Below are positions 22,084 through 28,587 of a stretch of 28,587 bases of DNA, piece by piece. The stretch comes from Bacillota bacterium (lineage in GTDB: Bacteria; Bacillota; Clostridia; Christensenellales; CAG-138). Within the stretch, counting starts at the first letter, position 1, and each line of letters starts with the position of its first letter. The notes under the pieces are model-generated. The model was not told the DNA's origin, made no database searches, and saw only the letters and a program-made list of their open reading frames with translations. The position numbers were made by a program, and so were the translations under genes. The stretch lies in the NCBI GenBank assembly GCA_023435025.1, contig JAEYSE010000003.1:1-28587 (forward strand), given 5' to 3'.

Positions 22084-22952
22084 AAACCGCAATCATCACG
22101 GGCGCTACCTCCGGCATCGGCTTCGCCACCGCAAAAACATTGCTGGAGCAGAACTGGCGCGTGATCGGAATAGGCCACCGCCAGGAACGGTGCATGCAGG
22201 CAAGGGCGAAACTCCTTTCCCTGCTGCCGGATGCAAACGTCACGTTTCTTTGTTACGACCTGACCAACCAAACACAGGTACACCTTGCTGCAGATGAGAT
22301 TACAGCGTATTTGAAGCAGAATGAAATTGCAGGGATAGACGCCCTCATCCTCAACGCGGGCTGCGTGCGCAGTTACTATACGACGTCCGCGGAAGGGTAT
22401 GAGCAGCAGCTTGCGCTGAACTTTCTTTCCGGCGTACTGCTCACCCACCGGCTGCTGCCGCAGCTGACCGCTGTACGCGGCCGCGTTCTTTGGACGGGGA
22501 GCGGCTCCCACAAGAACATGCGCATCCATTGGGATGATTTGATGCTGCAAAAGCATTATAACCCGCTCACCGCCTACAAACAGTCAAAGCTCTGCGCCAT
22601 GCTGTTTGCCCAGGGCTTTAATCAAAAACGAAAGGAAAGCGGGGTACGGATGTATGTGATAGACCCCGGCCTTGTCAATACAGAGATCGGCAACAAAGAA
22701 ACGGGCGGATTGGTGCGGCTTGTGTGGACTCTAAGAAAGCGCAGCGGGGTTTCCCCTGACGTGCCCGCCCAGACATTCGCCTATGTGTGCAACCATATGC
22801 CAGCACTAGAAGGGCTATATTACTACAATTGCGCTTTGGCGTCCTATTCCCCCTATGCGGACGATCCCAAGCATATCGGGCGGATGTTCTCAGTCAGCGA
22901 GCAGCTTTGCGGCGTCCGGTTTGAAAACGTTCACAAGGAGGAAGCGGTATGA
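22080..22952 (+). CDS. Short-chain dehydrogenase/reductase (first copy)
   Basis: NAD(P)-dependent oxidoreductase of 290 aa with a Rossmann fold. TGATSGIG at 7-14 binds the cofactor, LNAGCV is the NNAG-equivalent, and the active-site Ser lies in WTGSGSHK with Tyr and Lys in YKQSK. The C-terminal half, with YVIDPGLVNTEIGNK and ALEGLYYYNCAL, resembles retinol-dehydrogenase-like members acting on hydrophobic substrates, but the true substrate is unknown. The ATG at 22080 follows CAGGAGG and overlaps the preceding stop. It belongs to the PadR operon and overlaps the next dehydrogenase by 4 nt. Confidence 0.9.
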   Translation: MKTAIITGATSGIGFATAKTLLEQNWRVIGIGHRQERCMQARAKLLSLLPDANVTFLCYDLTNQTQVHLAADEITAYLKQNEIAGIDALILNAGCVRSYYTTSAEGYEQQLALNFLSGVLLTHRLLPQLTAVRGRVLWTGSGSHKNMRIHWDDLMLQKHYNPLTAYKQSKLCAMLFAQGFNQKRKESGVRMYVIDPGLVNTEIGNKETGGLVRLVWTLRKRSGVSPDVPAQTFAYVCNHMPALEGLYYYNCALASYSPYADDPKHIGRMFSVSEQLCGVRFENVHKEEAV

Positions 22953-23743
22953 TCGCTTTGATTACGGGCGCTTCGGGCGGCCTGGGCCGCTCCATGGCAT
23001 TGGAATGCGCGCGGCGCGGGTATGAGATGTACCTGACGGATTTAAAAGAACAGCCGCTTCAAGACATCGCCCGCGGAATCTTCCGCCAATACGGCGTTCA
23101 AGTACACACCCATGCGTGCGATCTGACGGATAAAGCCGAGGCCAAAGCGTTGTTTGATCGCCTGGACGCTGAAGGCGTCCGCCTGAACCTGCTGTTGAAT
23201 ATTGCGGGCGTGGATTACGAGGGCGCGTTCCTTTCACGGGAAAGCGAGACGCTCATAAAAATTGTTCAGCTCAATATTGAGGCGACGATGCGCGTCACCC
23301 ACGCGGCATTAAAACGAAGGGCAGACGGCGCGTTCCATATCATCAACGTGTCGAGCCTTGCATCGCTCTACCCCATTCCCCTGAAAGCTACGTACGCCGC
23401 CTCCAAGCGCTTCCTTCTGGATTTTTCCATGGCGTTGGGCCACGAGCTTGCGTGTGAAGACGTGCATGTGCTTGCCCTTTGCCCCGGTGGTCTCCCCACC
23501 ACAAAAGAGGCGCTCTCCGGCATTGCGGCGCAGGGCTTCTGGGGCCGCGCCACCACCAATGAACTAAGTGTCGTTGCGCGGAACACGCTTTCGCGCGCGC
23601 TGCGCAACAAACGCATGTATATCCCCGGCGTAGTCAACCGCGGTTTGAGCATCGCCGGAAAACTCATACCCGACGCATGGATTGCCCGCATGCTCTATGC
23701 CCGCTGGAACGCAGCGCAGCAGAAGTGGCTACAGGCATTATAA
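22949..23743 (+). CDS. Short-chain dehydrogenase/reductase (second copy)
   Basis: Classical SDR of 264 aa. TGASGGLG at 6-13 binds the cofactor, LNIAGVD replaces the NNAG motif, and the active-site residues are the Ser in VSSLASLYP and Tyr and Lys in YAASK. The Asp in LTDLKE after the second strand suggests NAD rather than NADP preference, though this is a guess. The C-terminal stretch (NRGLSIAGKLIPDAWIARMLY) resembles SDRs that act on lipids or steroids (DltE-like). The ATG overlaps the previous stop (ATGA). It is the last gene of the PadR operon. Confidence 0.9.
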   Translation: MIALITGASGGLGRSMALECARRGYEMYLTDLKEQPLQDIARGIFRQYGVQVHTHACDLTDKAEAKALFDRLDAEGVRLNLLLNIAGVDYEGAFLSRESETLIKIVQLNIEATMRVTHAALKRRADGAFHIINVSSLASLYPIPLKATYAASKRFLLDFSMALGHELACEDVHVLALCPGGLPTTKEALSGIAAQGFWGRATTNELSVVARNTLSRALRNKRMYIPGVVNRGLSIAGKLIPDAWIARMLYARWNAAQQKWLQAL

Positions 23744-23773
23744 CAGCACGATCTTATGGCATAAGAATAGGAC

Positions 23774-23814
23774 CCGGTCGCTTTCCCATATGGACATAGC
23801 GGCCGGTTTTCTTG
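23774..23814 (+). terminator. Terminator of the PadR operon
   Basis: CCGGTCGCT (23774-23782) pairs with AGCGGCCGG (23798-23806) through 9 pairs including one G-U, with a 15-nt loop, and is followed by TTTTCTTGTT. It lies just before the stop of the convergent ApbE gene. Confidence 0.8.
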
Positions 23815-25137
23815 TTATCCAAACAGCCGTCCTTCGTATACGATACTCCCGCCCTCATCCAAGCTGCTCACAGGCAAGAACGCTTCATCCCGGAGAAGGT
23901 AGCTTTCCGGCGGCAGGTCTGTCACAAACTCAAATGTGGTGGAATCCGTATCGTAAAGCACGAGCGCCGTGGAATATTCCCCGTTTTGTTCGTTGATAAA
24001 GCGAATGGCCTGTTTGGGTTCCATTGCGCACAAGGCCGTAGAAAGCACCTCGCAAACGGTTGCATTCTCCCCCAATACGGTGGCGGTCGCGATCCCCTTC
24101 TGCCCTTTTTCCACAAGCTCCGTATTCATCGGGTATCCTGTCGCCGGATTGATAATATGAGAATAACGCACGCCGTCCAATACATAGCTGTGGTCATAAT
24201 CGCCGCTGGTGGAAAGACGAGCGTCCTTTTGCGCGACACTCAAATAGGCGTCGTTTCTGTTGTCGCTGCGAGGATGGCGAATGTGCACCTCGTATTGCTG
24301 CGTTCCATTTTCAACAGACTTGGGAGAGGCGCTCTTCATCAGCCCCATGCTGCTGCTCCCACAGGAAAAGACACCGTACTCGTACCCATTCCTGGTAAGC
24401 AGCTCCATCACAGCATCCACGGCATAGCCCTTGGCGATGCCGCCCAAGTCAATTTTCGCCTCGTAGAAAATGCCGTCCACCTCAACGGGCGGCACCATTT
24501 TTTGCAGCGTATAGCGGTTTTTCGCGTCGCCGGAAAGTACGATGCCGTCAAAATCCGCAAGCTTCAGGAACGCGCTGATATAGCGTTCCTCCGGCAGCGG
24601 AAGCCCCTGTGCGCCGCGCTCCCGGTCATACGCATAAACCGGCGCATACGCGGCGCTTGTAAACCTTGGCGTAAACCCCCAGAGATCGACCAGCGGATAT
24701 ACGGCGGGATTGAACATCCCGTCCGTATGTGCATATCCTTCCTTGGCAGCGAGAATGATTGCCGCGGTATGCCCGGATATTTCTATTTCTTCCCCATAAG
24801 CAAGCGCGTTGAAGCGCGCGATGTCAGAGGTCTCCACAGAAACGGAAACCGCTTGCTCGATTTCTGAAAGTACCTCTTTAAGTTCCTCCCAGACCTGCTC
24901 GAACCGGACAACATTCCCCGGCTTTGAAAAATCATCATACAGGCGCAGCTGGGACCACGTGGCAAAAAACTCCCCCGTCATTTTGGATTTGGCGGTCAGT
25001 TTTCCGCCGTCCGCCGTAGGCGCGGCAGATGGAGAAGGCGTCGGCACTGGCTCAATTTTTAGCTGTGCACACCCATTTATAAAGAGAATCATAAATAACC
25101 ATAAGAGGAAAATATATGTGCATTTTCTCAGTTTCAT
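23815..25137 (-). CDS. apbE: ApbE-type FAD:protein FMN transferase lipoprotein
   Basis: Attaches FMN covalently to a Thr or Ser of target proteins outside the cytoplasmic membrane, using FAD and Mg2+. The 440-aa protein has a signal peptide ending in the lipobox INGC (Cys23), a Pro/Ala linker, then the ApbE domain. The landmarks are DLGGIAKGYAVD, STSGDYDHSYVLDG and SHIINPATGYP, which bind FAD and metal, and the late LSTALCAM segment. The ATG at 25137 follows GGATGGAG; a TTG 15 nt upstream is rejected. It is divergent from two lipoprotein genes, one of which carries a matching flavinylation motif and is the likely substrate. The domain is longer than usual by insertions near residues 165-200. 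Confidence 0.95.
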   Translation of the reverse strand: MKLRKCTYIFLLWLFMILFINGCAQLKIEPVPTPSPSAAPTADGGKLTAKSKMTGEFFATWSQLRLYDDFSKPGNVVRFEQVWEELKEVLSEIEQAVSVSVETSDIARFNALAYGEEIEISGHTAAIILAAKEGYAHTDGMFNPAVYPLVDLWGFTPRFTSAAYAPVYAYDRERGAQGLPLPEERYISAFLKLADFDGIVLSGDAKNRYTLQKMVPPVEVDGIFYEAKIDLGGIAKGYAVDAVMELLTRNGYEYGVFSCGSSSMGLMKSASPKSVENGTQQYEVHIRHPRSDNRNDAYLSVAQKDARLSTSGDYDHSYVLDGVRYSHIINPATGYPMNTELVEKGQKGIATATVLGENATVCEVLSTALCAMEPKQAIRFINEQNGEYSTALVLYDTDSTTFEFVTDLPPESYLLRDEAFLPVSSLDEGGSIVYEGRLFG

Positions 25138-25207
25138 ACTCCATCCTAACAAACAAAGATATTTAGGGATGTTTTTAGTATTGTATCACAACTTTGTCAT
25201 TTTTGTA

Positions 25208-25236
25208 TTGACACATCCATTAATCCTTGTTATAGT
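25208..25236 (+). promoter_or_regulatory. Strong sigma-A promoter of the lipoprotein pair
   Basis: TTGACA (25208-25213), an exact 17-nt spacer and TATAGT (25231-25236) give 11 of 12 consensus bases. It lies about 60 nt before the GTG start of the nitroreductase-like lipoprotein. On the opposite strand a TACAAT box close by probably serves apbE, so the two promoters sit back to back. Confidence 0.85.
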
Positions 25237-25296
25237 CTCAACGGATGATGTGATAAAGTTATATCATTCACAATTATTTGATAAAAGGAGCTTATC

Positions 25297-26172
25297 GTGA
25301 AAAAAACAAGATTCGTAACTTTGGCGCTGGTTCTCGTCCTGGTATCTTCTCTCCTCTTAACGGCATGCGGCAACAGCGCGCAAGACGCTGCGGCACTGCA
25401 AGCCGAATTGGACAATGCAAAGAGCCAGGTATCCTCCCTGCAGACGGATATTGACGCAGCCAACGGCAAAATTGCCAACCTGGAAGCCGATCTGGAGAAG
25501 GCAAGCGTGTATGATGCCTCCAAGTTTGTAAAGTGGTTTGAAGAGGAAGGCACCTGGAGGACGATCCAGAACGCGAAGCCCGCTGAAAACAATCCCGGCG
25601 GTTTTATCACGACGAAGGACGGCGCTCCTTCAGAAGAAGATCTTAAAGCTATGCTCCATATGGCATCGCTGGCCGTGACCTCCGGCGGAAAATCCGACTG
25701 GTACATGGTCGCCGTCACCGATCCCGCTGAACAGCTTGCCATCATCGGCGATAAATACGGCGTGGCCACCTCCGAAGGCACCGTGACCGTTCTGGTCTTT
25801 GGCGAACGTCTGCTCCGCACCGATGTGCGCACGGATGAAAACGCTCCGTTCCAGCCTGACCGCGGGTATTACGATGCTGGTATCGTTACGGGTTATCTCA
25901 ATGCGGCTGCCATCGCGCTTGGCTACGGCTCCCACATGTTCATGACCCCCGCGCTGACCGGTGTAAACGGCTTCAACGATGGCGACATCGGCCTGGATGC
26001 GGCGAAATACCTGGAAGGTACCCAGTACTATTCCGGCAGCACCCATCAGTACTACAGCAACGAAAACATGAAGTTCGTTAACGCCGTTGTCATCGGCACT
26101 CTGGACGAAACGGTTGAATCCGGCGTTACCGATAAAGAGTTCCCGGACAACTGGATCATTTGGGACAAGTAA
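25297..26172 (+). CDS. Lipoprotein with coiled-coil stalk and nitroreductase-like domain
   Basis: Predicted lipoprotein of 291 aa. The signal peptide ends in LLTAC with the lipidated Cys24. Residues 30-70 form a heptad-like coiled coil (AALQAELDNAKSQVSSLQTD). From about 90 to 291 there is a nitroreductase (FMN-binding) fold: LKAMLHMASLAVTSGGKSDW matches the usual AxxAPSxxNxQPW, and YDAGIVTGYLNAAAIALGYG matches the DxGxAxxNLLLAAxALG helix. The usual opening RRSxRxF is not seen. Extracytosolic, lipid-anchored nitroreductases are uncommon, as the family is mostly cytoplasmic. The start is GTG at 25297 with AAAGGAG upstream. A strong promoter precedes it. Its reaction is unknown. Confidence 0.85.
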   Translation: MKKTRFVTLALVLVLVSSLLLTACGNSAQDAAALQAELDNAKSQVSSLQTDIDAANGKIANLEADLEKASVYDASKFVKWFEEEGTWRTIQNAKPAENNPGGFITTKDGAPSEEDLKAMLHMASLAVTSGGKSDWYMVAVTDPAEQLAIIGDKYGVATSEGTVTVLVFGERLLRTDVRTDENAPFQPDRGYYDAGIVTGYLNAAAIALGYGSHMFMTPALTGVNGFNDGDIGLDAAKYLEGTQYYSGSTHQYYSNENMKFVNAVVIGTLDETVESGVTDKEFPDNWIIWDK

Positions 26173-26200
26173 ATCTAACACAATTTTATAAGCCGGATAT

Positions 26201-26226
26201 AAGCCCAGGCGCTTGCCTGGGCTTTC
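26201..26226 (+). terminator. Hairpin between the two lipoprotein genes
   Basis: AAGCCCAGGC (26201-26210) and GCCTGGGCTT (26215-26224) form a perfect 10-bp stem with loop GCTT, followed by only a short T-run (TTTCC). It probably acts as a partial terminator or 3' protector, so the first gene is expressed more than the second. Confidence 0.7.
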
Positions 26227-26258
26227 CGAAGTATTTACAGCTTTATTAAGGAGGACCC

Positions 26259-27347
26259 ATGAAAAAAGTTCCCGTATTACTCGCAATGCTGCTGGTTTTT
26301 TTGCTGGCAGCAGGTTGCGCGGCACCCGCAGCGCCCGCGGCCACCGCCACCCCCGCCCCAACGCCTGCCGAAAGCCCGGCTGCTGAGGGCGACCCCTTAG
26401 ACGAAAACTTCGTAGCCTATCAGGAATACGGCAAGGTGCTTCGCGCAGTGCCGGAGGCGGATGGCGTATCGATCGTTGCGGAAGGCTATTATGGCTACCA
26501 CATGGAAGAGAACCCGTCCATGACGGTGAGTGTGGTGATCTCCAGCGACGGCATCATTAAAAGCGTAACAAATGTGTCAAATTTCAACCAAAGTCCCGGC
26601 TATGCGGAACAGATTACGCAGGAGTATCTGGACGGGGCGTATAATAACGCCATCGCGTCCCCGGCAATGGAAGCCGACGCACTTTCAGGCGCTACCGTAA
26701 CCAGCACCGCCGTGCTGTATGCGGTACAAACCGCTGCCCATTATGCGCAAAATGTATACGGATATGCGGCGGATACAAACCAGGAGGACAACGCCGAACT
26801 TGAAGCGGTATACCCCGCTGTTTACACCCCGATCAGCAGTGATTATGCAATTGACGAAAAGAAGCTTGGAACCATACTTTACGCGGCCGAAGGGGTTGCG
26901 GACGATGGCACGAATGTGGTTGGGCTGAAGATTAAAACCTCCAAAATGCTCAATTACACAAAATCAAGCAATACGGGTTGGGACGCGGCTGAGCCCGGAC
27001 CGAACACCATGATTGTTGTAATTGACAAGGCGACACACAAGGTAATTGCGTGGAAGACGCTTGTAGACGGCACGAAGCGGCCCGAATATTTCACAGTGCC
27101 GGAAGAGAACATCAACCGTTACATGGAAGTTGAAATCTCCTCCGAAACCGTATTTGATAACTTTACGGATGGCCTGGTGCTGGAACTGGATGTGGAAATC
27201 GAGTCGGACGAAGAGGGAAACCCACTCATTACCGGTTCTTCCGTAATCTATACAGGCGCTACGGAATCCGGCACGTTCAGCAGCCAGCGCGTGCGGCAAT
27301 GCTTCCAGGCGGCAGCTAGCTTTTATTCCAACTACGGCAAAGGTTGA
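26259..27347 (+). CDS. FMN-binding-domain lipoprotein, likely flavinylated by ApbE
   Basis: Predicted lipoprotein of 362 aa. The signal peptide ends in LAAGC (Cys20), followed by an Ala/Pro/Thr-rich linker (21-45). An FMN_bind domain (about 70-165) carries DALSGAT at 140-146, an exact match to the DxxS/TGAT flavinylation motif, with Thr146 the likely FMN attachment site. A second, related domain (about 195-355) ends in YTGATESGTFSS at 331-342; it keeps TGAT but lacks the Asp three residues before. The ATG at 26259 follows AAGGAGGACCC. With the divergent apbE and the upstream nitroreductase-like lipoprotein it forms an extracytosolic flavin electron-transfer set; the electron donor and acceptor are unknown. 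Confidence 0.9.
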   Translation: MKKVPVLLAMLLVFLLAAGCAAPAAPAATATPAPTPAESPAAEGDPLDENFVAYQEYGKVLRAVPEADGVSIVAEGYYGYHMEENPSMTVSVVISSDGIIKSVTNVSNFNQSPGYAEQITQEYLDGAYNNAIASPAMEADALSGATVTSTAVLYAVQTAAHYAQNVYGYAADTNQEDNAELEAVYPAVYTPISSDYAIDEKKLGTILYAAEGVADDGTNVVGLKIKTSKMLNYTKSSNTGWDAAEPGPNTMIVVIDKATHKVIAWKTLVDGTKRPEYFTVPEENINRYMEVEISSETVFDNFTDGLVLELDVEIESDEEGNPLITGSSVIYTGATESGTFSSQRVRQCFQAAASFYSNYGKG

Positions 27348-27372
27348 CCCACGCGGAATTAGCGAGCAGTCA

Positions 27373-27410
27373 AAAGCCCCGGAGGAACAAATCCTTTGGG
27401 GCTTTCTTGA
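27373..27410. terminator. Terminator between the FMN lipoprotein and the Ldh gene
   Basis: AAAGCCCC (27373-27380) and GGGGCTTT (27398-27405) form an 8-bp stem, extended inward by AGGA/TCCT pairing across mismatches, and followed by CTTGACTTTT on the plus strand. On the minus strand AAAGCCCC is followed by GGCTTTTGACTG. It is probably bidirectional for the convergent genes. Confidence 0.8.
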
Positions 27411-27452
27411 CTTTTCAGCCGCTTGAAACTCATCCGTAGCATTCCGGGGAAT

Positions 27453-28562
27453 TTAGACTTCAAACGGGAATGTATACGGCAGCTTGAGCTGATCGCGTAC
27501 GGCGAGTATTTCCTTTTGCACGGCCTCGCCCAGCGGTACGCCCTTGTCCTTGCGCTCCTGCCATACGAGGTATTCCTTTTCGCCCGCGGTGTAGATGCGT
27601 TCTTCTTCCGGCGCTTTTTCGGACGCGCGCAGCGCACGGAGTATGTCTCCCGCCGTCTTTTTGAATGCGTCCAAACCCATAAACGCCTCGGTATCAATGG
27701 CGATAAAGAAATGTCCAAGCGCGTAGGGCACCTTTTCGCCATGCTCGCCGATGCCCATGAGCATTTTCAAATAGCTGCCCTGCTGCAGCGCTGCGGATAA
27801 AATCTCCACCACGGTGGCGTACCCATAGCCCTTGTAACCGCCCAGCTCCTCGCCGATGCCGCCTAAAGGAGCGAGAGCGGCTTTGCCGCTGGTCAAATCC
27901 TTCAATATCTGCGCACTGTCCGTCATGGGCGCGCCGTCGTGCCCTATTACCTGGCCCGCTGGCGTAGCTTTTCCTGCGCGGGCATAGTATTCGATTTTCC
28001 CGCGCTGGGTAATGGAGGTGGCGCAGTCGAGAACAAAGGGAAATTCCTCATCCGTAGGCAGGCCGATGGTCAACGGGTTGGTGCCCAGCATGTTCTCCAC
28101 GCCAAACGTTGGGGCGATGGAGGGGCGCGCGTTTGTGCCTGTAATGCCAATCATGCCCGCCTGGGTAGCCATCGTGGTATAATAGCCCGCGATACCATAA
28201 TGGGTGGAGTTGCGCACGGCCACCATGCCCATGCCGTATTTCTTGGCTTTCTCAATCGCCATCTGCATGGACTTTACGCCGATCACCTGGCCCATGCCGT
28301 GATGGCCATCTATGACGGCGGTGGTGGGCGTTTCCCTGAGTACCTCAAATTCGGTGACCGGGTTTTGAATGCCATCCACGATGCGATCGATATAAATGGG
28401 CTTGAAACGGTTGCAGCCGTGGCTTTCGATGCCGCGGCGGTCGCTTTCAAGCAGCACATCCACTACGATTTTCGCATCCTCTTCGGGTACGCCGTATCCT
28501 TTGAACGCATCGACCAGGAAAGATTCCATCAGCGTCCAGGACACATAGGGCCTGTTATCCAT
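27453..28562 (-). CDS. Ldh_2-family malate/L-lactate-type dehydrogenase
   Basis: NAD(P)-dependent dehydrogenase of the YiaK/MdH/ComC family, unrelated to classical Rossmann lactate dehydrogenases. It reduces or oxidises 2-oxo or 2-hydroxy acids such as malate, lactate, ureidoglycolate or sulfolactate. The 369-aa length is typical. DRRGIESHG near 41-49 is the family signature, the catalytic His lies in RNSTHYGIAGYY near 117-128, and MLGTNPLTIGLPT with DCATSITQRGKIE covers the cofactor region. GGYKGYGYATVVEILSAAL near 245 is also conserved. The ATG at 28562 follows AGGAGGTTCGT. Which substrate it uses is not clear, and its operon mates lie beyond the window edge. Confidence 0.93.
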   Translation of the reverse strand: MDNRPYVSWTLMESFLVDAFKGYGVPEEDAKIVVDVLLESDRRGIESHGCNRFKPIYIDRIVDGIQNPVTEFEVLRETPTTAVIDGHHGMGQVIGVKSMQMAIEKAKKYGMGMVAVRNSTHYGIAGYYTTMATQAGMIGITGTNARPSIAPTFGVENMLGTNPLTIGLPTDEEFPFVLDCATSITQRGKIEYYARAGKATPAGQVIGHDGAPMTDSAQILKDLTSGKAALAPLGGIGEELGGYKGYGYATVVEILSAALQQGSYLKMLMGIGEHGEKVPYALGHFFIAIDTEAFMGLDAFKKTAGDILRALRASEKAPEEERIYTAGEKEYLVWQERKDKGVPLGEAVQKEILAVRDQLKLPYTFPFEV

Positions 28563-28587
28563 ACGAACCTCCTATTTGATGTTTGGG

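Overview
The window reads as a chromosomal segment of a spore-forming Clostridia-class Firmicute with fairly high GC, possibly Christensenellales-like. The evidence is the sporulation pair yabP-yabQ next to a DivIC-like gene, the order rho-rpmE-DUF1385-prmC-prfA-sua5-ywlE-rpiB-upp, strong AGGAGG ribosome sites, and several TTG or GTG starts. The lineage is inferred from gene content and style only. I see no tRNA, rRNA, CRISPR array, transposase or phage gene.

Layout. 1-1256 (minus): the start of a YugP-type zinc peptidase and an orphan protein. The orphan has a leader of about 240 nt (1257-1495) in which an 11-bp long-range helix competes with an 8-bp helix over the ribosome site. 1685-4074 (plus): asnS and an AEC transporter. 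4196-14104 (minus): a long housekeeping run from rho down to upp, with a CapA-like lipoprotein gene lying between prmC and its substrate gene prfA. Rho carries a Gln/Tyr-rich prion-like insertion of about 110 residues. 14105-14554 is a gene-free stretch separating rho from yabP.

14555-16857 (plus): yabP, yabQ, a DivIC/FtsB-like gene, a Ppx/GppA phosphatase and crcB/fluC, several joined by 4-nt overlaps. 16943-20692: gap (minus) divergent from an AraC-type regulator (plus), then an AraC/GyrI-like regulator (minus) divergent from thiamine pyrophosphokinase (plus). 20800-23743 (plus): a compact operon of PadR regulator, HAAS/DUF1700 membrane protein, shortened DUF4097-like protein and two short-chain dehydrogenases. 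Every junction overlaps.

23815-27347: an extracytosolic flavin module. An ApbE flavin transferase lipoprotein (minus) is divergent from a lipoprotein with a nitroreductase fold and an FMN-binding lipoprotein with a clear flavinylation motif (both plus). A strong promoter, TTGACA-17-TATAGT, drives the plus-strand pair. The window ends with an Ldh_2-family dehydrogenase (minus).

The items I rate highest are the riboswitch-like leader, the prion-like Rho, the lipoprotein flavin module, and the PadR-HAAS-DUF4097-SDR-SDR operon.
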